Shown here: piece after piece, positions 15,461 through 24,025 of the stretch
How the letters are laid out: each line of letters opens with the position of its first letter
Position numbering within the stretch: the stretch's first letter is position 1
DNA from: an uncultured Clostridia bacterium
Lineage (GTDB): Bacteria > Bacillota > Clostridia > Oscillospirales > Acutalibacteraceae
Direction: 5' to 3'
DNA length: 43,242 nt
Assembly: GCA_944380875.1 (NCBI GenBank)
Contig: CALWJA010000090.1
Location: 1 to 43,242 of the forward strand
Position numbers and translations under genes: made by a program
Notes under the pieces: model-generated
The model's database searches: none
Seen by the model: the letters and a program-made list of their open reading frames with translations, nothing else
Told to the model about the DNA's origin: nothing

Positions 15461-16138
15461 TTGATTTATCTTCTGGAAGATGATGACAGCATTCGAGAAC
15501 TGGTGATCTATACCCTCACAAGCCAGGGAATGGAAGCTGTCGGTTTTTCCCATCCCAGTGAATTTTGGGAAGCCATGCGCAATACTCCCCCCTCTCTTCT
15601 TCTGCTGGACATAATGCTCCCGGAAGAGGATGGAATTCATATTTTGAAAAAGCTTCGTTCTTCCCCTTCCACGAAAAAGCTCCCCGTTATCATGCTGACT
15701 GCTAAAGGAAGCGAATACGATACGGTTCTTGGGCTTGACAGCGGCGCTGACGATTATATTCCAAAGCCCTTTCGCATGATGGAGCTTCTCTCCCGTATCC
15801 GCGCTCTTCTGCGGCGGACTTCCGAAGAACCTTCTCCGGAAGAATACAGGGTGGGTTCCCTGTTGGTTTGTCCCCAAAAACATATTGTTCAGGTAAACGG
15901 ACAGGATATTGTCCTCACTTTAAAAGAATTCGAGCTTTTAAACCTGCTTCTCTCCCAGCAGGGGACCGTCTTTACAAGATCCCAGATTCTGAGCCAGATC
16001 TGGGGCTACGATTTCAGCGGCGAAAGCCGGACGGTAGACGTGCATATCCGCACCCTGCGCCAAAAACTGGGTTCCGCAGGGGAACTGATTGAAACAGTCC
16101 GGGGAATCGGGTATAAAATCGGAGGAGGAAACGTATGA
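15461..16138 (+). CDS. phoP: Phosphate-regulon response regulator PhoP/PhoB
   Basis: A 225-residue OmpR/PhoB-type response regulator. The receiver domain (1-115) has the acidic pocket LLEDDDS, phospho-acceptor Asp50 in LLLLDIMLP, Thr80 and Lys102 (YIPKPF). The C-terminal winged helix (130-225) ends in SRTVDVHIRTLRQKLG...IETVRGIGYKI, which recognises direct repeats. The likely start is the TTG at 15461, six bases after GAGGTG; the in-frame frame is open far upstream but lacks a ribosome site. It overlaps phoR by four bases (ATGA). Its place after phoU makes the phosphate role nearly certain; the Pho-box-like repeats at 10554 and possibly 18040 are its likely targets. Confidence 0.94.
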   Translation: MIYLLEDDDSIRELVIYTLTSQGMEAVGFSHPSEFWEAMRNTPPSLLLLDIMLPEEDGIHILKKLRSSPSTKKLPVIMLTAKGSEYDTVLGLDSGADDYIPKPFRMMELLSRIRALLRRTSEEPSPEEYRVGSLLVCPQKHIVQVNGQDIVLTLKEFELLNLLLSQQGTVFTRSQILSQIWGYDFSGESRTVDVHIRTLRQKLGSAGELIETVRGIGYKIGGGNV

Positions 16139-17832
16139 CCAAACGCATATTTCGTTCGATTGTCCTTGTCTCCGGGCTGGTCCTGCTCATCGGGCTGGGA
16201 TTTATGCTGGCTGTCTTCCGTCAATATTTTGATGGGCAGCTGCAAAAAGAACTGAAGCAGGAAGCTTCCTATCTTTCCCTGGCAGTGGAAGAAGGCGGAA
16301 CGGACGCTTTAAAAAATTTATCCTCCCAATCGGAGCGTGTAACTTTGATTCAAGAGGATGGAACCGTCCTTTTTGACAATAAAGCGGATCCCTCCACCAT
16401 GGAAAACCATAAGGACAGGGAAGAAATCCAGCAGGCCATTCAAAACGGCTACGGCGAAGCGACCCGGCTTTCCAGCACTTTAGGAGAAGAAACCGTATAC
16501 TACGCGGTAAAGCTGGAGGACGGTACCATTCTCCGTGTTTCTACAACCCAATACACGGTCATTTCCATTGTTTTAGGTATGCTGCAGCCGGTTTTATGGA
16601 TTGTAGTGCTTTTACTGATCCTGGCGGGAATATTTGCCTCCAGGGCTTCCAAAGCCATTGTAGAACCTTTAAATAAGCTGGACCTGGATAATCCCGACCT
16701 GAATGAGCCCTATGAAGAAGTGGCTCCCCTGCTTGGCAAAATCGGTCATCAGCAAAGGACGATTCGCAGGCAGCTGAAAGATGCCCGCAGGCAGCAGGAA
16801 GAGTTTGCCATGATTACAGGCCATATGGAAGAAGGCCTGCTGATGATAGACAAACAAACCGATCTGCTTTCCTGGAACCCCAGCGCGCTGCGGCTTTTAG
16901 GTTCCAAAGAAGCGAAAGCGGAAAGAAGTGTGCTTTCCCTGAACCGGACAGAGCCCTTCCAGAAGGTAGTAGAAACCGCTCTCTCTGGCAGCAGGGCAGA
17001 AACCCTTCTTCCGGTAAACGGCAGGTTCTGCCGGATTTCCGCCAATCCTGTTTTTGATGAAGAGGCTGTAAAAGGCGCTGTTCTTCTGCTTGTGGACGTC
17101 ACAGAATCGATGGAGCGGGAAAACCTCCGCCGGGAATTTACAGCCAATGTATCCCATGAGCTGAAAACACCTCTTACCTCTATTTCCGGATTTGCGGAAA
17201 TCCTCCAAGGCGGCTTGGTGCAGCCTAAGGATATTCAAAAATTTGCCGGGCGGATTTTCGATGAAGCCCAGCGGCTGATCGTACTCGTTAGCGATGTGAT
17301 TAAGATTTCCCAACTGGACGAAGGCAATGTGCCTTACGAATCTGAAACCGTTGATCTGGGAGAAATGGCTAAGACAATTCTGGATCGCCTTTCTCCCGAA
17401 GCAGAAAAAAATCACATCTCTCTGCAGCTGGAAGGAACTGCTCAGATTCAGACTGTAAAACCGATTTTGGAGGAAGTCCTCTATAATCTCTGCGACAATG
17501 CCGTAAAATACAATCGAAAAGACGGCAAGGTAACCGTCTCCATCCGGCAAGGTGAAGACAGCCTTATACTGTCTGTTTCCGACACAGGGATCGGCATTCC
17601 TGCGGGAGATCAACCTCGGATTTTTGAACGTTTCTATCGGGTGGACAAAAGCCACTCCAAAGAAATCGGCGGAACCGGGCTGGGGCTTTCCATTGTTAAG
17701 CATGGAGCGGCTTATCTTGGGGCTGCTCTCAGTCTGGAAAGCTTCCCAAACGAAGGAAGCACATTTACGCTTCGGTTCCCCATGCCCCTGGAAAAAGCGG
17801 ATAATTCCGCCCAAAAAGAACAGGCGCAATAA
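16135..17832 (+). CDS. phoR: Phosphate-sensing histidine kinase PhoR
   Basis: A 565-residue membrane sensor kinase. Membrane helices at about 9-28 and 143-167 bracket a ~110-residue extracytoplasmic domain. Then come a HAMP-like linker and a PAS domain (about 222-325), followed by HisKA with phospho-acceptor His341 in VSHELKTPLTSISGF. HATPase_c shows the N box (NLCDNAVKYN), G1 (DTGIGIP), F box (RIFERFYRVD) and G2 (GGTGLGLSIVKH). It is cotranscribed with phoP and followed by a strong terminator. The architecture matches Gram-positive PhoR and also WalK; genomic context decides for PhoR. Confidence 0.94.
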   Translation: MTKRIFRSIVLVSGLVLLIGLGFMLAVFRQYFDGQLQKELKQEASYLSLAVEEGGTDALKNLSSQSERVTLIQEDGTVLFDNKADPSTMENHKDREEIQQAIQNGYGEATRLSSTLGEETVYYAVKLEDGTILRVSTTQYTVISIVLGMLQPVLWIVVLLLILAGIFASRASKAIVEPLNKLDLDNPDLNEPYEEVAPLLGKIGHQQRTIRRQLKDARRQQEEFAMITGHMEEGLLMIDKQTDLLSWNPSALRLLGSKEAKAERSVLSLNRTEPFQKVVETALSGSRAETLLPVNGRFCRISANPVFDEEAVKGAVLLLVDVTESMERENLRREFTANVSHELKTPLTSISGFAEILQGGLVQPKDIQKFAGRIFDEAQRLIVLVSDVIKISQLDEGNVPYESETVDLGEMAKTILDRLSPEAEKNHISLQLEGTAQIQTVKPILEEVLYNLCDNAVKYNRKDGKVTVSIRQGEDSLILSVSDTGIGIPAGDQPRIFERFYRVDKSHSKEIGGTGLGLSIVKHGAAYLGAALSLESFPNEGSTFTLRFPMPLEKADNSAQKEQAQ

Positions 17833-17870
17833 AAGCCCTCATTTTTCCCTTTCTTTTTCATTTCCTTTTA

Positions 17871-17913
17871 AAAAACGGATTCCCGCATTTTTATTGCGGG
17901 AATCCGTTTTTTT
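17871..17913 (+). terminator. Terminator of the phosphate cluster
   Basis: A perfect 17-base-pair stem (17871-17887 with 17895-17911), seven-base loop, ending in seven T residues, 38 bases after phoR. Confidence 0.93.
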
Positions 17914-18039
17914 GCTCTCCGGTGTCTCTTCTAAAAAATATGGAAACTTTTCGCTTTTAAAAAGGTTCCTTATAAAAACATATTTTCTCAATACACCTAT
18001 ACAGTGTCATTAAATTAGATTTTTTTTAATTTGTTGTTT

Positions 18040-18073
18040 TTGTGACCATCTTGTGACCGCCATATCGTATACT
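18040..18073 (+). promoter_or_regulatory. Pho-box-like direct repeat and promoter before the acidic-repeat gene
   Basis: TTGTGACC occurs twice exactly 11 bases apart (18040 and 18051), followed by a -10 TATACT (18068-18073), about 80 bases before the start at 18151. The 11-base phase next to TATACT resembles the pstS promoter, though the half-site differs. A PhoP target is a reasonable inference, not proof. The remainder of the gap 17833-18150 holds the phoR terminator and AT-rich sequence. Confidence 0.5.
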
Positions 18074-18150
18074 GGTAACAGAAAAGAAAAATTACAGGCT
18101 TCAGCCCTTTATATTCTTTTACAATTTGGAAAGAAAGCAGGACGGTAACT

Positions 18151-18681
18151 ATGAAAAACAGCCGGATTTTAAAATGCATTTCCCTTCTTTGCTTGTGTGC
18201 ATGCCTCGTATATGCTCCGGCAGGTTTTTTTGGTGCAGAGGTTTCTGCAGCTGAACAGCCGCTGGATTTCTCTCAGGGGTATACGGTAATACTTTCGGAA
18301 GAGGGTGCTCTTAACACCTTGGAAGAAATACCGGACGAAGATGTCCCTGCATCCGTTGTAGTATTGGAAGAAGAAGGTGCTCTTACTATTGCAGAAGAGA
18401 TTCCCGATGAACCCATTCCTGTAAAAAATTGCTCTAACGATGGCGAAGCAGACGCTCTTCCCATGAACGATGTGGTTATTTTAGAAGAAGAGGGCAGCCA
18501 AGATACCCTGGAAGAAATACCGGACGAACCTGTTCCCGCCGCTTCTCAAAACGTCTCTTCTAAAGAACAGGGCGGATTTCCCGTTCCGGTCTTGGTTGCA
18601 GCAATTGTTCTTCTTATAGCGGTTGCTGCAGGTGGTTTTTATCTCTTGATTAAAAAACGTAAAGGAATTGCCCAAAAATAA
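18151..18681 (+). CDS. Secreted membrane protein with three acidic EEIPDE repeats
   Basis: A 176-residue protein of no family I recognise. An N-terminal signal peptide (hydrophobic 10-28, likely cut near VSA-A, residue 34) is followed by three copies of a ~20-residue acidic repeat (about 47-66, 70-90, 109-129). Their shared core is LEEEGALxTxEEIPDEPVP. A single membrane helix (145-167) ends in KKRK, a stop-transfer signal, so the acidic part should face outside. There is no LPXTG sortase motif. AAAGAAAGCAGG lies about 9 bases before the ATG. It is monocistronic between strong terminators and follows the Pho cluster, with a Pho-like repeat upstream. Net negative charge suggests cation binding or wall interaction (inference). 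Similar 'EIPDE' low-complexity motifs occur in other clostridial surface proteins, but I cannot name one. Confidence 0.85.
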   Translation: MKNSRILKCISLLCLCACLVYAPAGFFGAEVSAAEQPLDFSQGYTVILSEEGALNTLEEIPDEDVPASVVVLEEEGALTIAEEIPDEPIPVKNCSNDGEADALPMNDVVILEEEGSQDTLEEIPDEPVPAASQNVSSKEQGGFPVPVLVAAIVLLIAVAAGGFYLLIKKRKGIAQK

Positions 18682-18748
18682 AAAGCATACGCAATATATA
18701 CAATTTGTATAAAATGTATTTTATATTATAGTTTGTCGAAAAGCTATC

Positions 18749-18799
18749 TATAAAAAGGAAACGGAAGCCAGTTATAATGGCTTCCGTTTCCTTTTTATA
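18749..18799 (+). terminator. Terminator of the acidic-repeat gene
   Basis: A near-perfect long stem: 18752-18770 pairs with 18778-18796 over 19 bases and extends to 22 pairs, with a seven-base loop. T-rich right end; could act in both directions. Confidence 0.92.
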
Positions 18800-18961
18800 T
18801 CCGGCTCTTTATCGCTTAACTGTATCCCTTCTGAAATCTATAACATATTGTATACTGTGGGGAAAAGGCGCTCTTTTCTCCCTGCCGGAACAGCGGGAAT
18901 TTTAAGGAAAGCGGCGGCTTTTCCCGCTCATGGAAACTGAAACCGGCAGGAGGTGATTGTT

Positions 18962-19309
18962 ATGCCCAATGGCAGTATAGGCCGGCGCATCCGTTTACAT
19001 CGGGAAACCAACCGATGGACACAGGAAGAACTGGCAAGGCGAGCAGGGCTGAGCGTATCGTATATCGGTATGCTGGAACGAGGCGAAAAGTTGCCGAAAC
19101 TCCGCACATTTCTTCGCCTTGCCAACACGCTGGGCGCCAGTGCAGATGAATTGCTTGCGGAAGAACTGGATACAGGTTATACGGTAACCGTCTCTCAATA
19201 TACGGAAAGAATCGGCCGCCTTTCGCAGGAAGAACAGCGGCGCATTTACCAGGTGCTGGACACTATGCTCAAGCACTGTGAAAATAAAAACACTTTGCGG
19301 AAAAAATAA
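18962..19309 (+). CDS. XRE-family regulator (SinR/SlrR-like size)
   Basis: A 115-residue DNA-binding protein. Residues 6-62 form an HTH_3 domain with WTQEELARRAGLSVSYIGMLERG as the recognition region. The C-terminal ~45 residues (RIGRLSQEEQRRIYQVLDTMLKHC) form a helical segment likely used for dimerisation. The ATG at 18962 has AGGAGG eight bases upstream; an overlapping GTG at 18953 lies inside that site and is unlikely. No partner gene is adjacent, and the next gene is a MATE exporter 245 bases downstream, which it may control (inference). Confidence 0.88.
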   Translation: MPNGSIGRRIRLHRETNRWTQEELARRAGLSVSYIGMLERGEKLPKLRTFLRLANTLGASADELLAEELDTGYTVTVSQYTERIGRLSQEEQRRIYQVLDTMLKHCENKNTLRKK

Positions 19310-19319
19310 CTTTCAGCTG

Positions 19320-19344
19320 GGCGGAGGACATTTTCTCCGCCTTT
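19320..19344 (+). terminator. Weak terminator-like hairpin after the XRE gene
   Basis: GGCGGAG (19320-19326) pairs with CTCCGCC (19335-19341) around an eight-base loop, followed only by TTT. Position is right, ten bases past the stop; the T-run is short. Confidence 0.5.
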
Positions 19345-19504
19345 ACATATTTTCTTTGCATTTTCCTATTTTTCACCGCAAACATACCCAAAATTTTAAA
19401 ATATGCTTTCCTTTTCGCCGAATGGATTTCTTTTACGATAAGGGCGGAAAAAATATAAATAAAAATCCATTGGAAACTTTGGATGCAAAGTCACTGCAAA
19501 ATCC

Positions 19505-19534
19505 TTGTCCAGTTATTTAACACTGTGCTAGAAT
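19505..19534 (+). promoter_or_regulatory. Promoter of the first MATE gene
   Basis: TTGTCC (19505-19510), an 18-base spacer and TAGAAT (19529-19534) with TG one base before it. The element lies directly before the MATE gene, leaving a very short leader if the start at 19554 is right. Confidence 0.5.
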
Positions 19535-19553
19535 AAAACTGTATAGGCTGGTA

Positions 19554-21056
19554 TTGGATCAGCCTTTGAGGAATTTGTATTGGATTGGACGGCGATTTAC
19601 TTTGCGAACAAAAGAAAAAGCGATCAACCTTGTGGGGAGCGGACGCTCTCCACTGGCCATTGTTCTGCTTCTGGCATGGCCGATTTTTCTGGAGCAAATT
19701 CTAACAACTCTGGTAGGTTACGCCGATACCGCAATGGTAGGTTCCCTGGGCGCTACCGCCACGGCGGCGGTTTCTATCAGCAATTCTGTTATCATGCTGG
19801 TGAACGGCTCCATTATGGCCATGGGCGTAGGTGTAACAGCCCTGGTTTCCAGAAGCATCGGAGCCAATGAACTGGAAATTGCCAAGAAGCTAATTCGTCA
19901 TACGGTACTGCTTCTTCTGTATCTGGGCTTGCCCATCGGCATCATATTAGGTCTTTTAAGCCGTATGATTCCTCTCTGGATGGGCGCAGAACCGGATGTG
20001 CTGGAAGCCGCAACCCAATATAACATTATTACGGCTTTCGGCAGACCCTTCCAAATTGCTTCCATGCTTTTCTGTTCCGTTTACCGGGGCTGCGGGGATA
20101 CCAAAACGCCTCTATGGATAAACAGTGGTGTAAACGTCCTGAACGTAATAGGGAACTTTTTCCTTATTTATCCCACCAGACCGGTAGAAATTCTTGGCCT
20201 TTCGTTTTACATACCGGGAGCAGGATGGGGTGTCAACGGTGCAGCGGCAGCTACTGCGCTATCCATGATGATAGGTGGTATAATCGCCGCAGCACTTGTA
20301 TTTTGCAGGGAATCCCCCTTCCGTATTTCCCTCCGGCAGAGCTACAAGGTGGACTGGCTTCTGACCCGGCAGATCTTTCATATCAGTTTTCCGGCTATTA
20401 TGGAACGACTCTGCATGTCGGGAGCTCAAATTGTAATAACAGCTTCCATTGCCAGCCTGGGTACCATTACCATAGCCGCAAATACCGTCTATCTTACAGC
20501 CGAATCTATCGCCTACATGCCTGGTTTTGCTTTCGCTACCGCTGTAACCACTCTGGTAGGGCAGGCTTTGGGCGCTGAAAAACCTAAACTGGCGGAAAAA
20601 TACGCCTATACCTGCCTTTTCTCTTCCATGGTGGTTATGGTTTTTGCAGGTGCCATCCTGTTCTTTTTCGCTGGTCCTTTGGTAAATATCTTTACGCCGG
20701 ATCAGCAGGTAATAGCTCTTGCCTCCCAATGCCTTTGCATCGTAGCTTTTCTGGAGCCGCCCCAAAGCGGCGCTCAGGTTCTGGCAGGTGCTCTGCGCGG
20801 CGCGGGGGACACCTTATGGCCTCTGATTATCACGATAGCGGGCATGTGGGGAATCCGTGCAATCGGCGCCGTAATTTGTATTCGCTTTCTTGGCATGGGC
20901 CTTCCTGCCGCCTGCACCTGCATGCTTATCGAAAGTTTTGTCCGCCTTCTTTTATTCTGGCTGCGCTTTCGGACAGGAAAATGGAAACATGCAATCCAAA
21001 AGATCCAAACTTCGGATTCTCATACGGAGAATAAACCGGTTGCGGAAAATGGATGA
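19554..21056 (+). CDS. MATE-family efflux transporter
   Basis: A protein of about 500 residues with twelve predicted membrane helices, a cation-coupled exporter of drugs or metabolites. MATE hallmarks are two homologous halves, the LTTLVGYADTAMVGSLG motif of helix 1, GVGVTALVSRSIGA after helix 2, and FRGCGDTKTP / GALRGAGDTLWP at equivalent places in each half. The start is uncertain: the open frame begins at a TTG (19554) with only AGG upstream, and TTG codons at 19566 and 19575 are alternatives; membrane topology begins about residue 34. It is 245 bases after an XRE gene. Family is secure; substrate is unknown. Confidence 0.92.
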   Translation: MDQPLRNLYWIGRRFTLRTKEKAINLVGSGRSPLAIVLLLAWPIFLEQILTTLVGYADTAMVGSLGATATAAVSISNSVIMLVNGSIMAMGVGVTALVSRSIGANELEIAKKLIRHTVLLLLYLGLPIGIILGLLSRMIPLWMGAEPDVLEAATQYNIITAFGRPFQIASMLFCSVYRGCGDTKTPLWINSGVNVLNVIGNFFLIYPTRPVEILGLSFYIPGAGWGVNGAAAATALSMMIGGIIAAALVFCRESPFRISLRQSYKVDWLLTRQIFHISFPAIMERLCMSGAQIVITASIASLGTITIAANTVYLTAESIAYMPGFAFATAVTTLVGQALGAEKPKLAEKYAYTCLFSSMVVMVFAGAILFFFAGPLVNIFTPDQQVIALASQCLCIVAFLEPPQSGAQVLAGALRGAGDTLWPLIITIAGMWGIRAIGAVICIRFLGMGLPAACTCMLIESFVRLLLFWLRFRTGKWKHAIQKIQTSDSHTENKPVAENG

Positions 21057-21130
21057 ATGCTTTCTTTCCACAATACAATCATTCCAGAAGGCAATGCGTG
21101 TATTCCTATCTTTTTTGCTCGTTTCCTCCA

Positions 21131-21160
21131 TTGCTTCCCAGCCCATAAAAGAGGTATACT
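21131..21160 (+). promoter_or_regulatory. Candidate promoter of the GH43 gene
   Basis: TTGCTT (21131-21136), 18-base spacer, TATACT (21155-21160), about 105 bases before the GH43 start. No terminator was seen after the upstream MATE gene. Confidence 0.5.
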
Positions 21161-21266
21161 GCAACTAGCCTTTGTCTTGAGAAACAGAGAGGAAACCATG
21201 TATTTTCATTCTCATGGGGATTAACCCGGAATATGGGAAGGACTCGAAAGAAAAGGAGCGTTCTGT

Positions 21267-22256
21267 ATGAAGACATATGTAAATCCGGTATTTGAAAATG
21301 CACCTGATCCTTGGGTGTACCGTCATAGCCCGGACTGCTATTACTTTATCCGCACAACCGGCGTAAACCTGGAGCTCATGCGTTCCAGTACCCTTACCGG
21401 TATCGGGCAGGAAGAACGGAGGGTTATCTGGACGGCCCCCAAAGAAGGAACCTGCTGCCACAATATCTGGGCGCCCGAACTACACAATATCAATGGCGTA
21501 TGGTATATCTATTTCAGCGGCGATGATTTTAAGGGCACAACGCCGGAAGACTATGGCATTGGCCATACAACGCGAACCGGACATGTGCTGGAATGCCGGG
21601 ATGCTGACCCCATGACCGGCACATGGGAGCTAAAAGGCCAGTTGGGCTGCGATCCTGTGGGAATCGATGGAACCATCCTTCGCCAGGGAGAAAAACTCTA
21701 TTTTGTGTATGCGGCTTATGAAAATTTCCCCACTACCGTTTCCAGCTTATATATATATGAAATGGAATCCCCCCTGCGAGTGAAAGGGAAACCTGTTTGC
21801 CTGGCCCGTGCAGAATATGATTGGGAAATCGCTTCTGAGGATCCAAATTGGAAGATCCTGGAAGGTCCTGTGGCTCTTTATAGAAACGGAAAAATTTTCC
21901 TTGTGTATTCCGCCAACACCTGCTGGACGGATAACTATTGCCTGGGAATGCTTACCGCCGATGCGGACGCCGATTTAATGGATCCCAACAGCTGGAAAAA
22001 GTCTCCGGAACCTGTATTCCAGAAATGCATGGAAAACAAAGCTTACGGTCCGGGGCATAACAGCTTCACCCTATCTCCCGACGGAACAGAGGACTATATC
22101 GTTTACCATCTGATTACAGAACCGTTCAACGGCCAGCCCGGCCGTGACCGCCATGCTTGTATCCAGAAATTCACCTGGAACGAAGACGGCACACCTAATT
22201 TTGGAAAACCTGCCGCTCCCGGAGAAGAGCTTCCTCTTCCTTCCGGCGAAAAATAA
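21267..22256 (+). CDS. GH43 glycosidase (arabinofuranosidase/xylosidase type)
   Basis: A 329-residue single-domain GH43 five-bladed propeller. Catalytic candidates are base Asp14 (NAPDPWV), pKa modulator Asp134 (VGIDGTIL) and acid Glu199 (ILEGPVAL). HNIWAPELHNINGVWYIYFSG and GPGHNSFTLSPDG are also family-typical. It has no signal peptide and no carbohydrate-binding module, so it is predicted to work in the cytoplasm on imported arabino- or xylo-oligosaccharides. The ATG at 21267 follows AAAGGAG. A strong terminator follows 15 bases after the stop. GH43 covers several activities, so the exact sugar is not fixed. Confidence 0.92.
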   Translation: MKTYVNPVFENAPDPWVYRHSPDCYYFIRTTGVNLELMRSSTLTGIGQEERRVIWTAPKEGTCCHNIWAPELHNINGVWYIYFSGDDFKGTTPEDYGIGHTTRTGHVLECRDADPMTGTWELKGQLGCDPVGIDGTILRQGEKLYFVYAAYENFPTTVSSLYIYEMESPLRVKGKPVCLARAEYDWEIASEDPNWKILEGPVALYRNGKIFLVYSANTCWTDNYCLGMLTADADADLMDPNSWKKSPEPVFQKCMENKAYGPGHNSFTLSPDGTEDYIVYHLITEPFNGQPGRDRHACIQKFTWNEDGTPNFGKPAAPGEELPLPSGEK

Positions 22257-22271
22257 TACTTTTATCCGTTT

Positions 22272-22308
22272 CCGCCCATTCCCCTGCAGTAGGGAATGGG
22301 CGGTTTTT
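22272..22308 (+). terminator. Terminator of the GH43 gene
   Basis: A perfect 12-base-pair stem (22272-22283 with 22292-22303), eight-base loop, then TTTTT. Confidence 0.93.
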
Positions 22309-22525
22309 CTCTCCTCGCAGCCTTTAACTACACTTTTCCATCAGCAAGAAAAAAACATCATTCTTCTAAAACGCATCTGGACAAAGTATTTTCCTTGCAG
22401 TATGATTAATAAGTTAGAACTGATTATTCATCTTTGTTCTGATATGTATAGTAATATGATAAGAATACTGTTTTCCTGCTTTCTGCAGCATGTATTCCCA
22501 TAGGTATAGAAAGGCGGCATAATGT

Positions 22526-23917
22526 ATGGGAAAAACCGTTAAAAAATGGGCTCTGCTGTCTCTGGCGATTCCCATTTTGGTGGAATCCGTTCTCCGGTCC
22601 TTTATGGGCACTATCAACATTTCCCTATTGGGCAATTATTCAGACAGTGCCGTGGCGGCTGTGGGTGTATCCAACCAGATTATGAATGTGGTTATTGTAG
22701 CTTTCAACGCTATTACAGCGGGCACAGCCGTTCTCATTAATCAATACATAGGCGCCAAAAAAGAAAAAGAAGCCAATCAAATCGGTATGAACGCCATGAC
22801 TGTCAGCTTTTTGCTGGGTTGTGCTGTGACGCTTTTTCTTACCACCTGTGCTTCCCCCATCCTCCGCTCCCTTTCCCTGGAAGAAGACCTTCTTCCGGAT
22901 GCTTCCGTCTACCTTCGCTGGATGGGCGGTTCGGCTGTGATGACAGCCGTCTCCTCCCTGATTTCCGTGCTCTTCCGATGCCATGGAAATGCCAAGATTC
23001 CCATGTTTGTGGTGATGATCGCCAATGTAATCAATGTTACGGGTACATATCTGGTTGTGAACCGGCCCTTTGAGATTCCTCTTTACGGAGTTTCGGGGGT
23101 AGCTATTGTGCGGTTTTCCAGCGATACCTTTACCTTGCTGGCGTTGGCGCTTCTTTTGATCCGCGCCCGGTATGGTTACCGTTTAAGAGATCTTTTCCGA
23201 TTCAAACTTCTCTATATCCGGCGCATTCTGGGAATTGGGCTTATGACCAGTGCCGAAGGCATTTGCTACACCACCTCCCAAGTGGTAACTACAGGATTTC
23301 TAACAGCTTACGGCATGGTGGCTCTCTCCACAAAAACATATGTGCAGAATATCGAATACTACGCCTATATTATGGGATCCTCCCTGGGGCAGGCCGCCCA
23401 GATTCTCTCCGGCCATATGATGGGGGCGGGAGAAACCGAGAAAGCCTATTTGTATATCAACAAAATTTGGCGATATGTAGTTTCCTGCAATATTCTTTTC
23501 GGAACGCTGCTCTATGTGTTTTCCGATTCGGTTATGGGCTTCTTTACCTCCAGCCAGGAAATCATTGAGCTGGCAAAGCCCCTTCTCGCAATCGACATTG
23601 CCATCCACTTTGCCCGCTCCTTCAATCACACCCATAATCAAGGCCTTCGGGCAGCAGGTTACGTTTTCTGGCCTATGATAATTGCCATCAGTTCCATATG
23701 GATTCTGAATGTAGGGTTGAGCTATGTGTTTACCGTGCTCTTAAAATGGGGAATTACCGGCATTTGGATAGGAGCAGCCGCAGATGAATGGTTCCGTGGG
23801 TTGTGTGTTATGACTTTATGGCAGACAAAACGCTGGAAAGCTTCCGTCTCCCGAATCAGCCGGGCAAAAACCTCACCAAATGAAAAATCGTCAGAAAATC
23901 CTTCCCTATCCGGATAA
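22526..23917 (+). CDS. Second MATE-family efflux transporter
   Basis: A 463-residue, twelve-helix MATE exporter, clearly diverged from the one at 19554. Helix 1 reads PILVESVLRSFMGTINISLLGNYS, from about residue 16, and is followed by GVSNQIMNVV and the GTAVLINQYIGAKK loop. The second half has the equivalent GLMTSAEGICYTTSQVV start and SLGQAAQILSGHMMGAG. The last ~35 residues form a Ser/Lys-rich cytoplasmic tail. The ATG at 22526 has AAAGGCGG about eight bases upstream. It is monocistronic between terminators. It resembles the branch of MATE proteins common in Firmicutes with no known substrate. Confidence 0.91.
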   Translation: MGKTVKKWALLSLAIPILVESVLRSFMGTINISLLGNYSDSAVAAVGVSNQIMNVVIVAFNAITAGTAVLINQYIGAKKEKEANQIGMNAMTVSFLLGCAVTLFLTTCASPILRSLSLEEDLLPDASVYLRWMGGSAVMTAVSSLISVLFRCHGNAKIPMFVVMIANVINVTGTYLVVNRPFEIPLYGVSGVAIVRFSSDTFTLLALALLLIRARYGYRLRDLFRFKLLYIRRILGIGLMTSAEGICYTTSQVVTTGFLTAYGMVALSTKTYVQNIEYYAYIMGSSLGQAAQILSGHMMGAGETEKAYLYINKIWRYVVSCNILFGTLLYVFSDSVMGFFTSSQEIIELAKPLLAIDIAIHFARSFNHTHNQGLRAAGYVFWPMIIAISSIWILNVGLSYVFTVLLKWGITGIWIGAAADEWFRGLCVMTLWQTKRWKASVSRISRAKTSPNEKSSENPSLSG

Positions 23918-23920
23918 AAG

Positions 23921-23952
23921 AAAGGAGGAAGCCTATGAGGCTTCCTCCTTTT
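23921..23952. terminator. Hairpin between convergent MATE and glycosidase genes
   Basis: A perfect 13-base-pair stem (23921-23933 with 23939-23951) with a five-base loop directly after the MATE stop; only a short T-run on each side. Probably serves both converging genes. Confidence 0.7.
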
Positions 23953-24025
23953 GCTTTGGGCATACATATGAAATGCGGTTTTTCCCAATCTACGTTATTT
24001 TACTATCTGTATATTTTTATATATT

